NCBI GenBank assembly: GCA_035489435.1
Contig: DATHKG010000181.1
Origin: DATHKG01 sp035489435
GTDB taxonomy: Bacteria; Bacteroidota; Bacteroidia; Chitinophagales; Chitinophagaceae
Strand: one strand, 5' to 3'
DNA length: 64,000 nt
Shown: positions 8,481-17,372 of the stretch, piece by piece
Position numbering within the stretch: the first letter of the stretch is position 1
Layout of the letters: every line of letters begins with the position of its first letter
Position numbers and translations under genes: made by a program
Notes under the pieces: generated by a model
Seen by the model: the letters and a program-made list of their open reading frames with translations, nothing else
Database searches by the model: none
What the model was told of the DNA's origin: nothing

Positions 8481-11006
8481 TTATTGTTTGATCAGCTTCA
8501 ATGTCCGTGTAAAGGAACCTTGTTTTATTTTCATCAGGTATAAACCTGGCTTGTAATTGCTGGCATCAATGTCATAAATGCCGCTTCCCTGGACGTTATT
8601 GCGATAGAGCATTTTACCACTTTCGGTGAATAATGTTATATCAGCTTTACCTGGATTGTTAAGCGATAAATATAGTTTGAATTGTGAGCTGCTGGGATTT
8701 GGAAATACGTCTGCAATTTCTGGTTTTACAGGTTTTTCTTTTACCAGGGCAGCCTTGTCACCAACTGAGAGTACCTGTGTACCTGCAACATCATTTTTAC
8801 ATTCGTTTGTTTTTGCAGATGCAAGGTCAAACCGGGTAAATCCAAAATTATCTTCCCAGTCCAATATCACGATATTGGGTACCGGCTGGTTCCGGTAATA
8901 CCCGGTTTGAGTGCTGAAATAAGTGTCACCTGGTGGAACAGATGTTTTGTTATCCTGTCCAAATCCAGTAAGGAACCAATGAACTTTTACTTCGAAAGGA
9001 TTTGGGTTAACAATTTTCCAATTTCTTGATTTGCCCGGATCATCGGAACACAATGCTACGAGTTCAAGATTTTTTATATAAAGATTCGGAAACCTTACTT
9101 CGCCTATTGATTGATCTGCTCTTATAAGCCCCATACCGGTATTGTAATCAAAGCCTTTCTCGAAACCAGCCGCATAACGGTTATCCATATCGTATGTTTT
9201 TGCAGCCATAATTCCCCGGATCTGTGACGGTGTTAAAGTGTTCAGCTTTTGTGCATCTATCATTAACGCGGCAGCACCAGCGGCATGCGGGGCTGCGGCT
9301 GATGTTCCATAGAAATTCGGAAATCCGTCAGTGTCTCCCGCATCATCTCTTGTGAAGAAAGAAGTATTTCCACCATCCGGGGCAGTAATATCTGGTTTCT
9401 TCCGGAGGATGGCAGGTATCCTGATGCCTTCTTTATCAAAATAAATCATGGTTCCACCCAATGAAGAAAAACCTTCAATCAAGGGAAGATCCAACCCGTA
9501 TGCAGGAGTTGACTTATACCAGGCTGCTCCGGTGGAGATAGCCCCAGCGCTGTTAGAATGGCCTACTATAGCAGGTGCAAACTGGCCAGGGATCGGAACA
9601 TTGGAATAAAAAGAACCCTGGTCAAACATGACATATTTAAGCCTTGATGGATTAGGTCCGGCATATTTAACCAGGCTAATGTAAAAAGTAGTATTTGGAC
9701 TGTTATTATATAATCCAAGAAATTCAAAAGGGTCGTTACCAATATTGTTGTATATCGACCGGGAGATCAGATTACCGTTATTGTCGAATAAAAATATATC
9801 GAGGTCCGACTCTGCTCCTAATCCGCCCGCCGAATAAAATGGATCATCCCACTGGAAACCAACTGTAAAAATCCCGTCGGTAGGAATAAATACAGGCTGA
9901 TAATAGATCGGTGCGGCACCAGGAGCTGCAAAATTATGAGCCGTGCCCCAACCAGGACCCAGAGGTTGATAGTCCGTCGGTTTGTAATTCATCTCATATG
10001 ACCTGTTGGATGAATTTCCCGCCGCAGTGAAATATGTAGCCCCTTTTTTTACTACCTTATCAATTGCCTGGGCAATGATTCCATCCTGGAAATATGGTTC
10101 GGCATAATAGTATATATCATCAACTATTACTTTGCAACCAATATTTGCAAGGTCAACAATTCCCTGGGCAAAAGCCGCTTGCCCAAAATCAGCAGTATGG
10201 AAAGCGATCTCGGCTCCCGGAGCTACGTCATGGACAATTTCAGCCATTGCCCTGCCTTCGTCTATTCCACCAGAGTCCATGTCCGACAGAACCGTTACCG
10301 GCTTCTTATAATTGTAGGGATTTTTTGGTCCGGGGAGCTCGCCATTCAATACTCCGGTTTCGGCCCCACCCAGGTTGTTATAAGAGTCTGATAATATACC
10401 AACCTTAACACCCTTGCCATTCGCCTTATACTTGTTCCTGGCAATATATGACCCCTGGGCTGTATCGCCCTGGCTGTATACCGTCTGGACTGGCGCAGGC
10501 TGGTACATAGTTTTTTCAGATAATTCGTTTTTTAGAAGAGGTCGATGCTGATGCCTCGGTTTATAAGCAGGCTTTACAAACTGTAATTGTGTCGCCTGTT
10601 CAAGTTTGGGCAAGGATTCTATCGGAATAAGTGCCGATATAATTCTCCCAAATGAGCCGGTAATTGTAGCGCCGGCTTTTTCGAGCTGAAGCCTGGCCTG
10701 AGCCTGATCTCCGGCTATGGTTGCATCAATAACAACTTTACCATTATATACCTGGATGAGGCTTTCAAGCCCATTGCCTATATCCCCTGGTGAAGGTTTG
10801 GCAAGGTTGGTAATATCAGCTGTCTTTGATTGTAGAACAAGCTTCCTCAGATCCGGACTTAGCCTGGAACCACTTTTGTCTGGTGCCGATTTAGGAATGA
10901 TTGCTCTGTCTAGTCTTGGATTACCGGGAACCTGGGAGAAGGATGGTGTCAGTGCACACAATAGTATGCCTGCACTACATGTGTAGTTGAGTAGAGTTTT
11001 GGCCAT
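8481..11006 (-). CDS. subtilisin-like S8 serine protease with type IX secretion C-terminal domain
   Basis: 841 residues. Signal peptide at 1-25 (ending PSFSQ). A propeptide-like region runs to about residue 190. The S8 catalytic core follows with Asp207 (KVGILSDSYNN), His259 (AEIVHDVAPGAE) and Ser569 (FYGTSAAAPHAAG); a large insertion of about 150 residues between His and Ser resembles a beta-sandwich domain. The C-terminal 75 residues (ADVFPNPSSSQFKL ... GLYLMKIKQGSFTRTLKLIKQ) are a T9SS type A sorting domain, so the enzyme should cross the outer membrane by the Por/T9SS system and be anchored or released. Monocistronic. Its substrate is unknown. Confidence 0.9.
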   Translation of the reverse strand: MAKTLLNYTCSAGILLCALTPSFSQVPGNPRLDRAIIPKSAPDKSGSRLSPDLRKLVLQSKTADITNLAKPSPGDIGNGLESLIQVYNGKVVIDATIAGDQAQARLQLEKAGATITGSFGRIISALIPIESLPKLEQATQLQFVKPAYKPRHQHRPLLKNELSEKTMYQPAPVQTVYSQGDTAQGSYIARNKYKANGKGVKVGILSDSYNNLGGAETGVLNGELPGPKNPYNYKKPVTVLSDMDSGGIDEGRAMAEIVHDVAPGAEIAFHTADFGQAAFAQGIVDLANIGCKVIVDDIYYYAEPYFQDGIIAQAIDKVVKKGATYFTAAGNSSNRSYEMNYKPTDYQPLGPGWGTAHNFAAPGAAPIYYQPVFIPTDGIFTVGFQWDDPFYSAGGLGAESDLDIFLFDNNGNLISRSIYNNIGNDPFEFLGLYNNSPNTTFYISLVKYAGPNPSRLKYVMFDQGSFYSNVPIPGQFAPAIVGHSNSAGAISTGAAWYKSTPAYGLDLPLIEGFSSLGGTMIYFDKEGIRIPAILRKKPDITAPDGGNTSFFTRDDAGDTDGFPNFYGTSAAAPHAAGAAALMIDAQKLNTLTPSQIRGIMAAKTYDMDNRYAAGFEKGFDYNTGMGLIRADQSIGEVRFPNLYIKNLELVALCSDDPGKSRNWKIVNPNPFEVKVHWFLTGFGQDNKTSVPPGDTYFSTQTGYYRNQPVPNIVILDWEDNFGFTRFDLASAKTNECKNDVAGTQVLSVGDKAALVKEKPVKPEIADVFPNPSSSQFKLYLSLNNPGKADITLFTESGKMLYRNNVQGSGIYDIDASNYKPGLYLMKIKQGSFTRTLKLIKQ

Positions 11007-11122
11007 AGATAAGCTTTTATGGTTTATAAGAAAGGTAAACGATGAAAGGATAGTGGAGATTCTCTTATCCTAATGTACGATAGTTCAATTTGAAATAAAA
11101 AAAATAAAATGATCAAATGCAA

Positions 11123-11893
11123 TTATAATTCAGGAAGTTTTTCCCATTCCCATCTTTCGTTTTTCATTTTATTATCAGGTCTTGGGGTTCTTCCCCTGAT
11201 TGTATAAACGGGATGGTACTTCAACTGCTCAGAAGGCATTTCAAAATCAAGAATAGCTTTATAATGATCTTCAGTAAGATCCTCGTTGAGCCATTCCACT
11301 GACATGCTTAAGGGCAGGAACAAAGGCATGCGAAATTTGTTATCACCTCCGTTATGAATCATCATCATCACCCTGTTAGCGTTCCGCGTTATTAGCGTAT
11401 AGGTAAATCGTTTTATCAATTCACCCGTTTCGAGGTCCGGTAATTCGGCAACTGAATACAAACCCGGAAGAAAAAATACCGGTTGCTCATGCAGCTGAAT
11501 AAAATATGGAACTTTTTTCTTCCATCCGGTAATTTCACGATGTTCATATATTCCTGAAACAGGGATCAGGCAGCGACGATTTCTTATTTTATACCAGTAA
11601 CTACGGTTATCTTCCAGGATGCGTTCGCTTCTTGCATTCAGCATTGTATTGCGTTGCGAAAGAAATGCTTTTTCTTCTTTCACATAAAAGGGAATACAAC
11701 CCCACTCCATCAGCCGGCAATGAATTAACATGTCATTCCTGTCGCGGTAAATAATCGGGTGTTCACCATATCCATGAGCCATGATATGCATGGTCGCATC
11801 AAAATTGATGGAGATCTGTGTATCATAGACCAGGTCTGGAATATAATCGCCCAATTCTTTAATGTTCACCGTAAACGAAATATCGTAACACAT
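11123..11893 (-). CDS. SRAP/HMCES-YedK family abasic-site-binding protein
   Basis: 256 residues, starting MCYD with the catalytic Cys2 exposed after Met removal. Other family residues: Asn in MLNARSERI, Glu in SGIYEH and His in MMIHNGG, followed by FRMPLFL. In the family Cys2 forms a thiazolidine crosslink with abasic sites in single-stranded DNA, protecting them during replication. Compared with the usual IHxRMP motif there is an insertion between His and RMP. It is the last gene of the umuD-umuC cassette, 6 bases after the unknown 166-residue protein, so it is likely co-expressed with the error-prone polymerase. Confidence 0.9.
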   Translation of the reverse strand: MCYDISFTVNIKELGDYIPDLVYDTQISINFDATMHIMAHGYGEHPIIYRDRNDMLIHCRLMEWGCIPFYVKEEKAFLSQRNTMLNARSERILEDNRSYWYKIRNRRCLIPVSGIYEHREITGWKKKVPYFIQLHEQPVFFLPGLYSVAELPDLETGELIKRFTYTLITRNANRVMMMIHNGGDNKFRMPLFLPLSMSVEWLNEDLTEDHYKAILDFEMPSEQLKYHPVYTIRGRTPRPDNKMKNERWEWEKLPEL

Positions 11894-11899
11894 TGCAGG

Positions 11900-12400
11900 T
11901 CATTTTTCGAGTTCCTCAAATTTAACTCTTACTACCTGTTTTCCATGTTTAATTACGATAAATAGTTCACCAAAAATCAGCTGGAGCGAAGGCCGGACTG
12001 TAGTGTCATGATCGATGCGCCATGTCGTATTTTCTTTAATATACTCACGCATACTGTCCCGGTACCTTTTATTAATCTGCCGCTCAAGCAGTATTTTACT
12101 TTTAACAACCGCCCAATAAAGATCATAGTTGGATCCCGGTGCTAACATGTCTGTCAACTTTTGTTTATGAGCAGGCTTTGAAAGATGAATAATGGCCGCG
12201 AATCTATCATTGATCACCGCCTTATAATGAATCATTGCTATACCCAAATCATCATAGTCAGTCAGCAACAGGGAATCTTTTTCCACGGCAACGCCGGCGG
12301 TTGTTCCCCGCGCATAAGTCTGTGTAACGATGTATAACTTACTCAGCCCGATAAGGCTGCTTATATATTCAATTTTAAATTTTTCAAAAGGCTGAAACAT
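11900..12400 (-). CDS. uncharacterised protein in the umuDC cassette
   Basis: 166 residues, no signal peptide and no membrane helix. I do not recognise a family. Visible traits: an N-terminal FEKFKIEYISSLIG helix, GVAVEKDSLLLTDYDDLGIAMIHY, a basic central part (SKPAHKQKL, QINKRYRDSMREYIKE), and a C-terminal strand-rich end (LQLIFGELFIVIKHGKQVVRVKFEE). Its ATG shares one base with the umuC stop codon (TGATG), and its stop lies 6 bases before the SRAP gene, so it is translated from the same mRNA. The context points to a role in translesion synthesis or damage tolerance, for example as an accessory factor of the UmuC polymerase, but this is inference only. Confidence 0.75.
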   Translation of the reverse strand: MFQPFEKFKIEYISSLIGLSKLYIVTQTYARGTTAGVAVEKDSLLLTDYDDLGIAMIHYKAVINDRFAAIIHLSKPAHKQKLTDMLAPGSNYDLYWAVVKSKILLERQINKRYRDSMREYIKENTTWRIDHDTTVRPSLQLIFGELFIVIKHGKQVVRVKFEELEK

Positions 12401-13662
12401 CAGTTCAAAACTTTTATTACCTGGTCAATATTCGTTGTGTATTTCCGGGATATATATGCTGTCTTCAACCGGTATTTTTTCTCAAATCCCTGGACCGCAA
12501 ATCTCACAATTTCTTTACCCAGGCTTTTATTGATACTATCAAGTGCGCTCATAACGTTCTTCGATCTTGCCAAGTTTGAATTGTCAAACATGTTTTGCTG
12601 AATATTGTTTTCAGGAACAAATTCTGACACAATCACACCGCATTTCATGTACCTGAATCCTTCTTTGAAAATGATATCAAGTCCCTTTGACGCCGCCTTG
12701 ATAATTACCGAACTATCGTTGGATGCGGTCTCCAGTTCCACATCTATGGATCTCGAATACTGAAGATCTCCCACTCTATGCAGATTGGTTTGAATAAATA
12801 CATGAACCGAGGAACAGCAGGTTCTTTGTTGTCTTAATTTCAATGCACAGGTTGCCGCATGATTGCAAAGCGCTTCTTTGATGATCGTTATATCAGTTAA
12901 CAGGTATCCAAATGAACGGGAAGTACAAATGTTCTTTTTCGAGGGTGTTTCAAACTCCCATTGAATAGTGGGTATCCCAAGTAGCTCATTCAATAGCCTT
13001 TGGCCCACAACCGACATATTTACCCGTACCCATTCCTCCGGAACTCTTGTAAGTTCATAAGCCGTATGAATCCCATTTTTTTTCAACAACAATGAGTGTT
13101 GATGTCCGATGCCCCAAATGTCGCAAACGGCCGTTTCCTTTAACATCACATCTATGAGTTCGTTATTGGCGGCCCAGAAAACCCCGGCATCTTTTCGTTT
13201 CTTTTTTGCGAACCGGTTAGCCATTTTTGCAAGCGTTTTTGTCGGCGCTATGCCAACGGTAACTGGTATGCCTATATTTCTTTTTACCGTCTTCCGTATA
13301 TCAGCACCAATGCTTAACAGGTCAGCGAAGTTCAAATCATGCATGTCCAGGAAGGCTTCATCGATAGAATAAATTTCCATCCCCGGAACAAAGCTGCCAA
13401 TGGTTTGCATCACCCGGTCGGATATATCGCCATATAATGTATAGTTGGAACTGAAAACCTTCACTTCGTTTTTTTCAATCAGGTTCTGGATCATAAATGC
13501 GGGCGTACACATATCTATGCCGAGCTTTTTTGCTTCTTCACTCCTGGCAATGGCACAGCCATCGTTGTTGGATAAAACTATTATTGGTTTTCCTGCAAGT
13601 TTTGGATCAAACAAACGCTCACACGAAACATAGAAATTATTGCAGTCAACTAAAGCATACAT
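12400..13662 (-). CDS. umuC: Y-family DNA polymerase V catalytic subunit UmuC
   Basis: 420 residues from the ATG at 13662 (MYALVDCNNFYVSCERLF, the standard Y-family start with Asp6). A longer reading frame from 13710 only adds 16 residues that lie inside umuD. Key features: SNNDGCAIARS, YSIDEAFLDM (catalytic Asp-Glu), IGIPVTVGIAPTKTLAKMANRFAKK, the HhH region WGIGHQHSLLLKKNGIHTAYELT and the little finger domain. The C-terminal part lacks an obvious QLSLF clamp motif but shows NIQQNMFDN, which may serve as one. It performs error-prone translesion synthesis. It overlaps umuD by 13 bases and the next gene by one. Confidence 0.93.
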   Translation of the reverse strand: MYALVDCNNFYVSCERLFDPKLAGKPIIVLSNNDGCAIARSEEAKKLGIDMCTPAFMIQNLIEKNEVKVFSSNYTLYGDISDRVMQTIGSFVPGMEIYSIDEAFLDMHDLNFADLLSIGADIRKTVKRNIGIPVTVGIAPTKTLAKMANRFAKKKRKDAGVFWAANNELIDVMLKETAVCDIWGIGHQHSLLLKKNGIHTAYELTRVPEEWVRVNMSVVGQRLLNELLGIPTIQWEFETPSKKNICTSRSFGYLLTDITIIKEALCNHAATCALKLRQQRTCCSSVHVFIQTNLHRVGDLQYSRSIDVELETASNDSSVIIKAASKGLDIIFKEGFRYMKCGVIVSEFVPENNIQQNMFDNSNLARSKNVMSALDSINKSLGKEIVRFAVQGFEKKYRLKTAYISRKYTTNIDQVIKVLN

Positions 13663-14072
13663 CTTTTTACATCCCTCGTATCTGTGATTATACTTGTAAC
13701 AACTCCCCACACTTCCATATTCATCTCCGGAAGTACCTTTATTTCTTTGTACTTACTATTCGCCGGTATAAGAAAACAATTGTAATCGTTTTTTTTTAGA
13801 AACTTAACCGTAAACTCTCCATTTATCACAGCTAAAACTATGTCCCCGCTTTTGGGAGATAAGGAGCGATCGACAATAAGTTTTGCTTTTGGAGGAATAA
13901 ACGCATTGATCATGGAATCACCCGTACATTCAACAATAAATGTTGCCAATGGATGTTTAATAAATTCTTTATTGAGATCAATCCGCTCCTCCATGTAATC
14001 CATAGCCGGTGATGGAAATCCTGCCTGGACCTTATTGCTGAATAAGGCAATTGATGTATCAGAGGTTTCCAT
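13650..14072 (-). CDS. umuD: UmuD-like S24 autoprotease, polymerase V accessory subunit
   Basis: 140 residues, the size of UmuD and without the LexA DNA-binding domain. The expected RecA-stimulated cleavage site is Ala17-Gly18 in VQAGFPSPA. The catalytic serine is in ECTGDSMINAFI and the lysine in GEFTVKFLKK, with the S24 strand DIVLAVING between them. After self-cleavage the C-terminal part activates UmuC. First gene of the four-gene cassette; 59 bases upstream begins a 13-base palindrome that may be its operator. Confidence 0.92.
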   Translation of the reverse strand: METSDTSIALFSNKVQAGFPSPAMDYMEERIDLNKEFIKHPLATFIVECTGDSMINAFIPPKAKLIVDRSLSPKSGDIVLAVINGEFTVKFLKKNDYNCFLIPANSKYKEIKVLPEMNMEVWGVVTSIITDTRDVKRCML

Positions 14073-14115
14073 TTTGTATGTTGCGTTTATCGAATAATTA
14101 ATCAGATTTTCACTG

Positions 14116-14148
14116 TAAATGTAGGAAATACTAAATTATTTAGCAAAA
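14116..14148 (-). promoter_or_regulatory. candidate promoter and damage-response operator of the umuDC cassette
   Basis: On the reverse strand a TTTTG (14148-14144) and a TACATTTA (14123-14116) are separated by 20 bases, close to the Bacteroidota -33/-7 pattern (TTTG, TAnnTTTG). The spacer contains a perfect 13-base palindrome CTAAATTATTTAG at 14131-14143. A repressor bound there would block RNA polymerase, as expected for an SOS-type operator. The palindrome is directly seen; the regulator is not identified. Confidence 0.5.
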
Positions 14149-14164
14149 CTGATCAAACATTCTG

Positions 14165-14920
14165 TCAAAAATATTTTTCTGCGGTCAAACCAAATGTCAC
14201 GAGAAGATTCTGACGATCAGTTTTCCCCACTCTGTTGTAGGTGAGAGCCGTGGTAAAGTTTAACCACTTATATAAACGAAAACTTAAGCCATTTACTGAT
14301 TTGAGAATATAATCATTCCCATCCGATAAAGAATTTTGAATTAAATGAGTTCCGTCAAGAGTTATAATTTCTTTTATGACCCATCGATACCTGAAGCGAA
14401 AGGAATTTCGAAGGATATTGTTTTTCTCCCTTGTTGTATCATTGATAAACACATCACTCTTCTCAAATAAAACCCCCTCACTCACATTTATAAACAGCGG
14501 TTTTTTCTCGACGATATTGTAAGCAATGCCAAGACCAGTCTGGAACCGGTCATTGATTTTCAGTGAAAAGCTTTTTTCATAAGTAGTCAATCCCCAATAA
14601 TAGAAATGCTTAAATGTTTTAAAGAGATTGAAATCAAGAGAAGATGTGAAATCGTTATTGGTTCGCTGGTCATTCTGTTCTCCATAAATCCAACCAGCAG
14701 CTGCGTTCAATGAAACATCCTTGCGCCTTACATTGAACCGAAGATTATTATTTAAAACATAAGAATCCCCATCATCTGTTTTATTTATTACACCGGTCGC
14801 TGTGTAAGAGATATAACGGGTAATGCTGTCGCTGAACTGCGCCTGAACCTTTGATTCAAGGGCGAACAAAATGATCGTAAGTAATATTGGTAATATGGCC
14901 CGATTCCTTTTTTGCCTCAT
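14165..14920 (-). CDS. DUF481 family outer-membrane protein
   Basis: 251 residues from the ATG at 14920, which begins a clean signal peptide (ILPILLTIILFALESKVQAQ). The longer in-frame start at 14983 adds arginine-rich residues and is unlikely. The mature part is made of alternating strands ending in an aromatic residue (FGLTAEKYF), as in YdiY-like/DUF481 outer-membrane barrels. Function unknown. It is the last of a series of reverse-strand genes and lies 102 bases after the EEP hydrolase gene. Confidence 0.75.
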   Translation of the reverse strand: MRQKRNRAILPILLTIILFALESKVQAQFSDSITRYISYTATGVINKTDDGDSYVLNNNLRFNVRRKDVSLNAAAGWIYGEQNDQRTNNDFTSSLDFNLFKTFKHFYYWGLTTYEKSFSLKINDRFQTGLGIAYNIVEKKPLFINVSEGVLFEKSDVFINDTTREKNNILRNSFRFRYRWVIKEIITLDGTHLIQNSLSDGNDYILKSVNGLSFRLYKWLNFTTALTYNRVGKTDRQNLLVTFGLTAEKYF

Positions 14921-15022
14921 CTTAGGATTTGTTTCTAAACTAATAATTCGCCGGAAGCCCGAAGGCGCCCGGCGAATTGGCAAAAATATCAGACCAGCCT
15001 TAAATTACCGCTAAAAAGTTGA

Positions 15023-15865
15023 TTATTTGAGTGTCAGGTATGCAACAACAGGGAAATGATCTGATGGAAATTTCCCATTGTAGGTATCAGTAAGTATTCC
15101 CCATTTGCTCGCTGAAAAATGTTTGGTACTAAATATATGATCAATGATCTCAAAACTCTTCCTGGCTTTTCCAAACGAGTTGAAAGAAGCGTTGTTAACA
15201 TAAGGATATTTAACTTCTTTGAAGGAATCTTTGAGAATATCGGAATTGGCAAGGGTAAGGTACCATTCGCTGGTCTGTGAACCATTCAGATCACCTGTAA
15301 AGATCGCCGGCTGTCCGGCTGCAATTTCACGTATCTTTTTCAGTATAAGCAGGCTGCTCTCCTTTCTTGCTTTTACACCCTGGTGATCAAAATGTGCATT
15401 GAACATATAAAACTTCTTACCGGTCTTTTTATGCTGCAGATACACCCATGATGTAATGCGGTTGCAACAGGTAGCGTCCCATCCCAACGACGGTTTATCA
15501 GGCGTTTCTGATAACCAGAAATCACCACTTTTAAGCAATTTGAATTCACTTGTCTTAAAATAAATTGCTGAATGTTCACCTTTTTCTTTTCCGTCATCCC
15601 TGCCCAATCCATAACGGGTGTATTCCGGCAAAGCCCGGCTGATATCATCATGTTGATTTTTCAATCCTTCCTGGGTGCCAAAGACATCGAAGTCATGAAA
15701 CCTTATCAGGGCTGATACGATCGGAGCCCGGTCTACCCATAGATTCCCGCTGTCTCTTTTATTATCATACCGTATATTGAATGTTGCAATTTTCATTTGC
15801 TGCGCAGATACGGCGACTATAAAAAAATAACAAACGGCCAGCAATAATATCTTCTGAACTTTCAT
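15023..15865 (-). CDS. secreted endonuclease/exonuclease/phosphatase (EEP) family hydrolase
   Basis: 280 residues from the ATG at 15865, which gives the signal peptide KVQKILLLAVCYFFIVAVSAQQ. EEP hallmarks: MKIATFNIRYDN (metal Asn), GTQEGLKNQ (metal Glu), NAHFDHQGVKAR (catalytic His region), TGDLNGSQTSEW (Asp/Asn) and PSDHFPVVAYL (C-terminal catalytic His). The secreted Bacteroidota branch usually acts on sugar phosphodiesters or phospholipid-like substrates rather than DNA. It follows the GH1 gene by 93 bases on the same strand. Confidence 0.85.
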   Translation of the reverse strand: MKVQKILLLAVCYFFIVAVSAQQMKIATFNIRYDNKRDSGNLWVDRAPIVSALIRFHDFDVFGTQEGLKNQHDDISRALPEYTRYGLGRDDGKEKGEHSAIYFKTSEFKLLKSGDFWLSETPDKPSLGWDATCCNRITSWVYLQHKKTGKKFYMFNAHFDHQGVKARKESSLLILKKIREIAAGQPAIFTGDLNGSQTSEWYLTLANSDILKDSFKEVKYPYVNNASFNSFGKARKSFEIIDHIFSTKHFSASKWGILTDTYNGKFPSDHFPVVAYLTLK

Positions 15866-15958
15866 AGATTTTGAACGCCTTGTTATCTTTCCTTGTTCTG
15901 TTAAAAAAAATTTACCTGAGATTTTCATATCCAATAATTTTTATTTTTATGGCATCAA

Positions 15959-17371
15959 TTAAGGCGCAAATATATCGTTAGAAATGTTTCCTTCCGTATT
16001 TTTTACTGCTTCCGGGTCTCCTGTTTCAACGGGCAACCCCGAAAGAAATTTTTTATACCATAACCCTGATGATTTAATCGTCCTTTTTTGGGTGGTGAAG
16101 TCAATATTTACGATACCAAACCGCTGTTCAAAGCCTTCGGCCCACTCAAAATTATCCGTAAAGGTCCAGACAAAATAACCCTTGACGGCAGTACCTTCAT
16201 TTTTTGCTTTCAGAACCTGGCCAATATAAAGCTGCAGGAATTTTTTTCTTTCCAGGTCGTTGATTATACCGTCATGTATAACATCATTAAAAGCTGCACC
16301 GTTCTCGGTCACAATAATCGGCGGAACATTTTTATATGCACCGAATTGTTTTAGCATGGCATATATCGATGGTGGATATACTTCCCAGTTCATGTTTGTT
16401 CTTTCAACATGCCGCTCATCTGCTTTAATAATTTTTGCCTGCATGTAAGGAACCAGCCATGAGTAGGCTACAACCTCCCTGGTGTAATTTTGCAGCCCAA
16501 CAAAATCCATGTCAAACTTAAGTCGCTGTTCATCGCCATCCTTTATATTCGATTCGATACGCTGAAGTATCCTGAGATCTTTTAACGGATAACCTTCACC
16601 CAAAAGCGGTTCAATAAATAAACGGTTAAGAAGGACATCCATTCTTGAAGCCGCGGCTATATCAAACTGGGTTTGTGAGGCCGGTTGAATTTGCGAACAG
16701 GAAAAGGTGGTTCCAATTTTTATATCCGAACGGGATGATCTCAGTACCGCACCACCAATCGCCTGGCATAAAGCGGCGTGATGTACGGCACTAAAAAATT
16801 CTTCAACATTGGTCTTGCCCGGCGCATGTATACCCAGAAAATATCCTGCCCCTGTAAACACCATAGGCTCATTCAGGATCATCCAATTTTTTACCCTGTC
16901 TCCAAATGTTTTTATGCAGAAGGCAGCGTAAGATTCAAACCAGTGAATAATTTCACGATTTGACCATCCCCCTTTATGTTGTAGTTCCAGGGGCAGGTCC
17001 CAATGATATATTGTTACCCATGGTTCAATCCCTAGTTCAAGGCAAAAATCAATAAGGCGATTGTAATAGTCAACTCCTGATTTGCTGATATTCCCTGTAC
17101 CGGAAGGAAATATTCTGCTCCATGACAATGAAAACCGAAAGTTTTGAATATTCATTGAACGCATAAGAGCCAGGTCCTGCGGAAACTTATGATAGAAGTC
17201 GCAGCTTATGTCAGCCAGGTCCCCGTTACGGACCTTCCCTTTTTTATGTGAAAATTCATCCCAGATCGAACGGCCTTTACCACCCTGGTTCACCGCTCCT
17301 TCAATTTGAAATGCAGCTGACGAAACGCCCCAGGCGAAATCTTCGCCAAAATCAACCTTCGAAAACGCCAT
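15959..17371 (-). CDS. GH1 beta-glucosidase
   Basis: 470 residues without signal peptide, so cytosolic. GH1 marks: FAWGVSSAAFQIEGA near the start, WVTIYHWDLPLELQHKGGW, NWMILNEPMVF with the acid/base Glu, and PPIIVTENGAAFND with the nucleophile Glu, then WTFTDNFEWAEGFEQRFGIV. The enzyme cleaves beta-glucosides or related glycosides with retention. Its start lies a single base after the stop of the glycosyltransferase gene, so they are translated from one mRNA. Confidence 0.92.
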   Translation of the reverse strand: MAFSKVDFGEDFAWGVSSAAFQIEGAVNQGGKGRSIWDEFSHKKGKVRNGDLADISCDFYHKFPQDLALMRSMNIQNFRFSLSWSRIFPSGTGNISKSGVDYYNRLIDFCLELGIEPWVTIYHWDLPLELQHKGGWSNREIIHWFESYAAFCIKTFGDRVKNWMILNEPMVFTGAGYFLGIHAPGKTNVEEFFSAVHHAALCQAIGGAVLRSSRSDIKIGTTFSCSQIQPASQTQFDIAAASRMDVLLNRLFIEPLLGEGYPLKDLRILQRIESNIKDGDEQRLKFDMDFVGLQNYTREVVAYSWLVPYMQAKIIKADERHVERTNMNWEVYPPSIYAMLKQFGAYKNVPPIIVTENGAAFNDVIHDGIINDLERKKFLQLYIGQVLKAKNEGTAVKGYFVWTFTDNFEWAEGFEQRFGIVNIDFTTQKRTIKSSGLWYKKFLSGLPVETGDPEAVKNTEGNISNDIFAP

Positions 17372-17372
17372 C

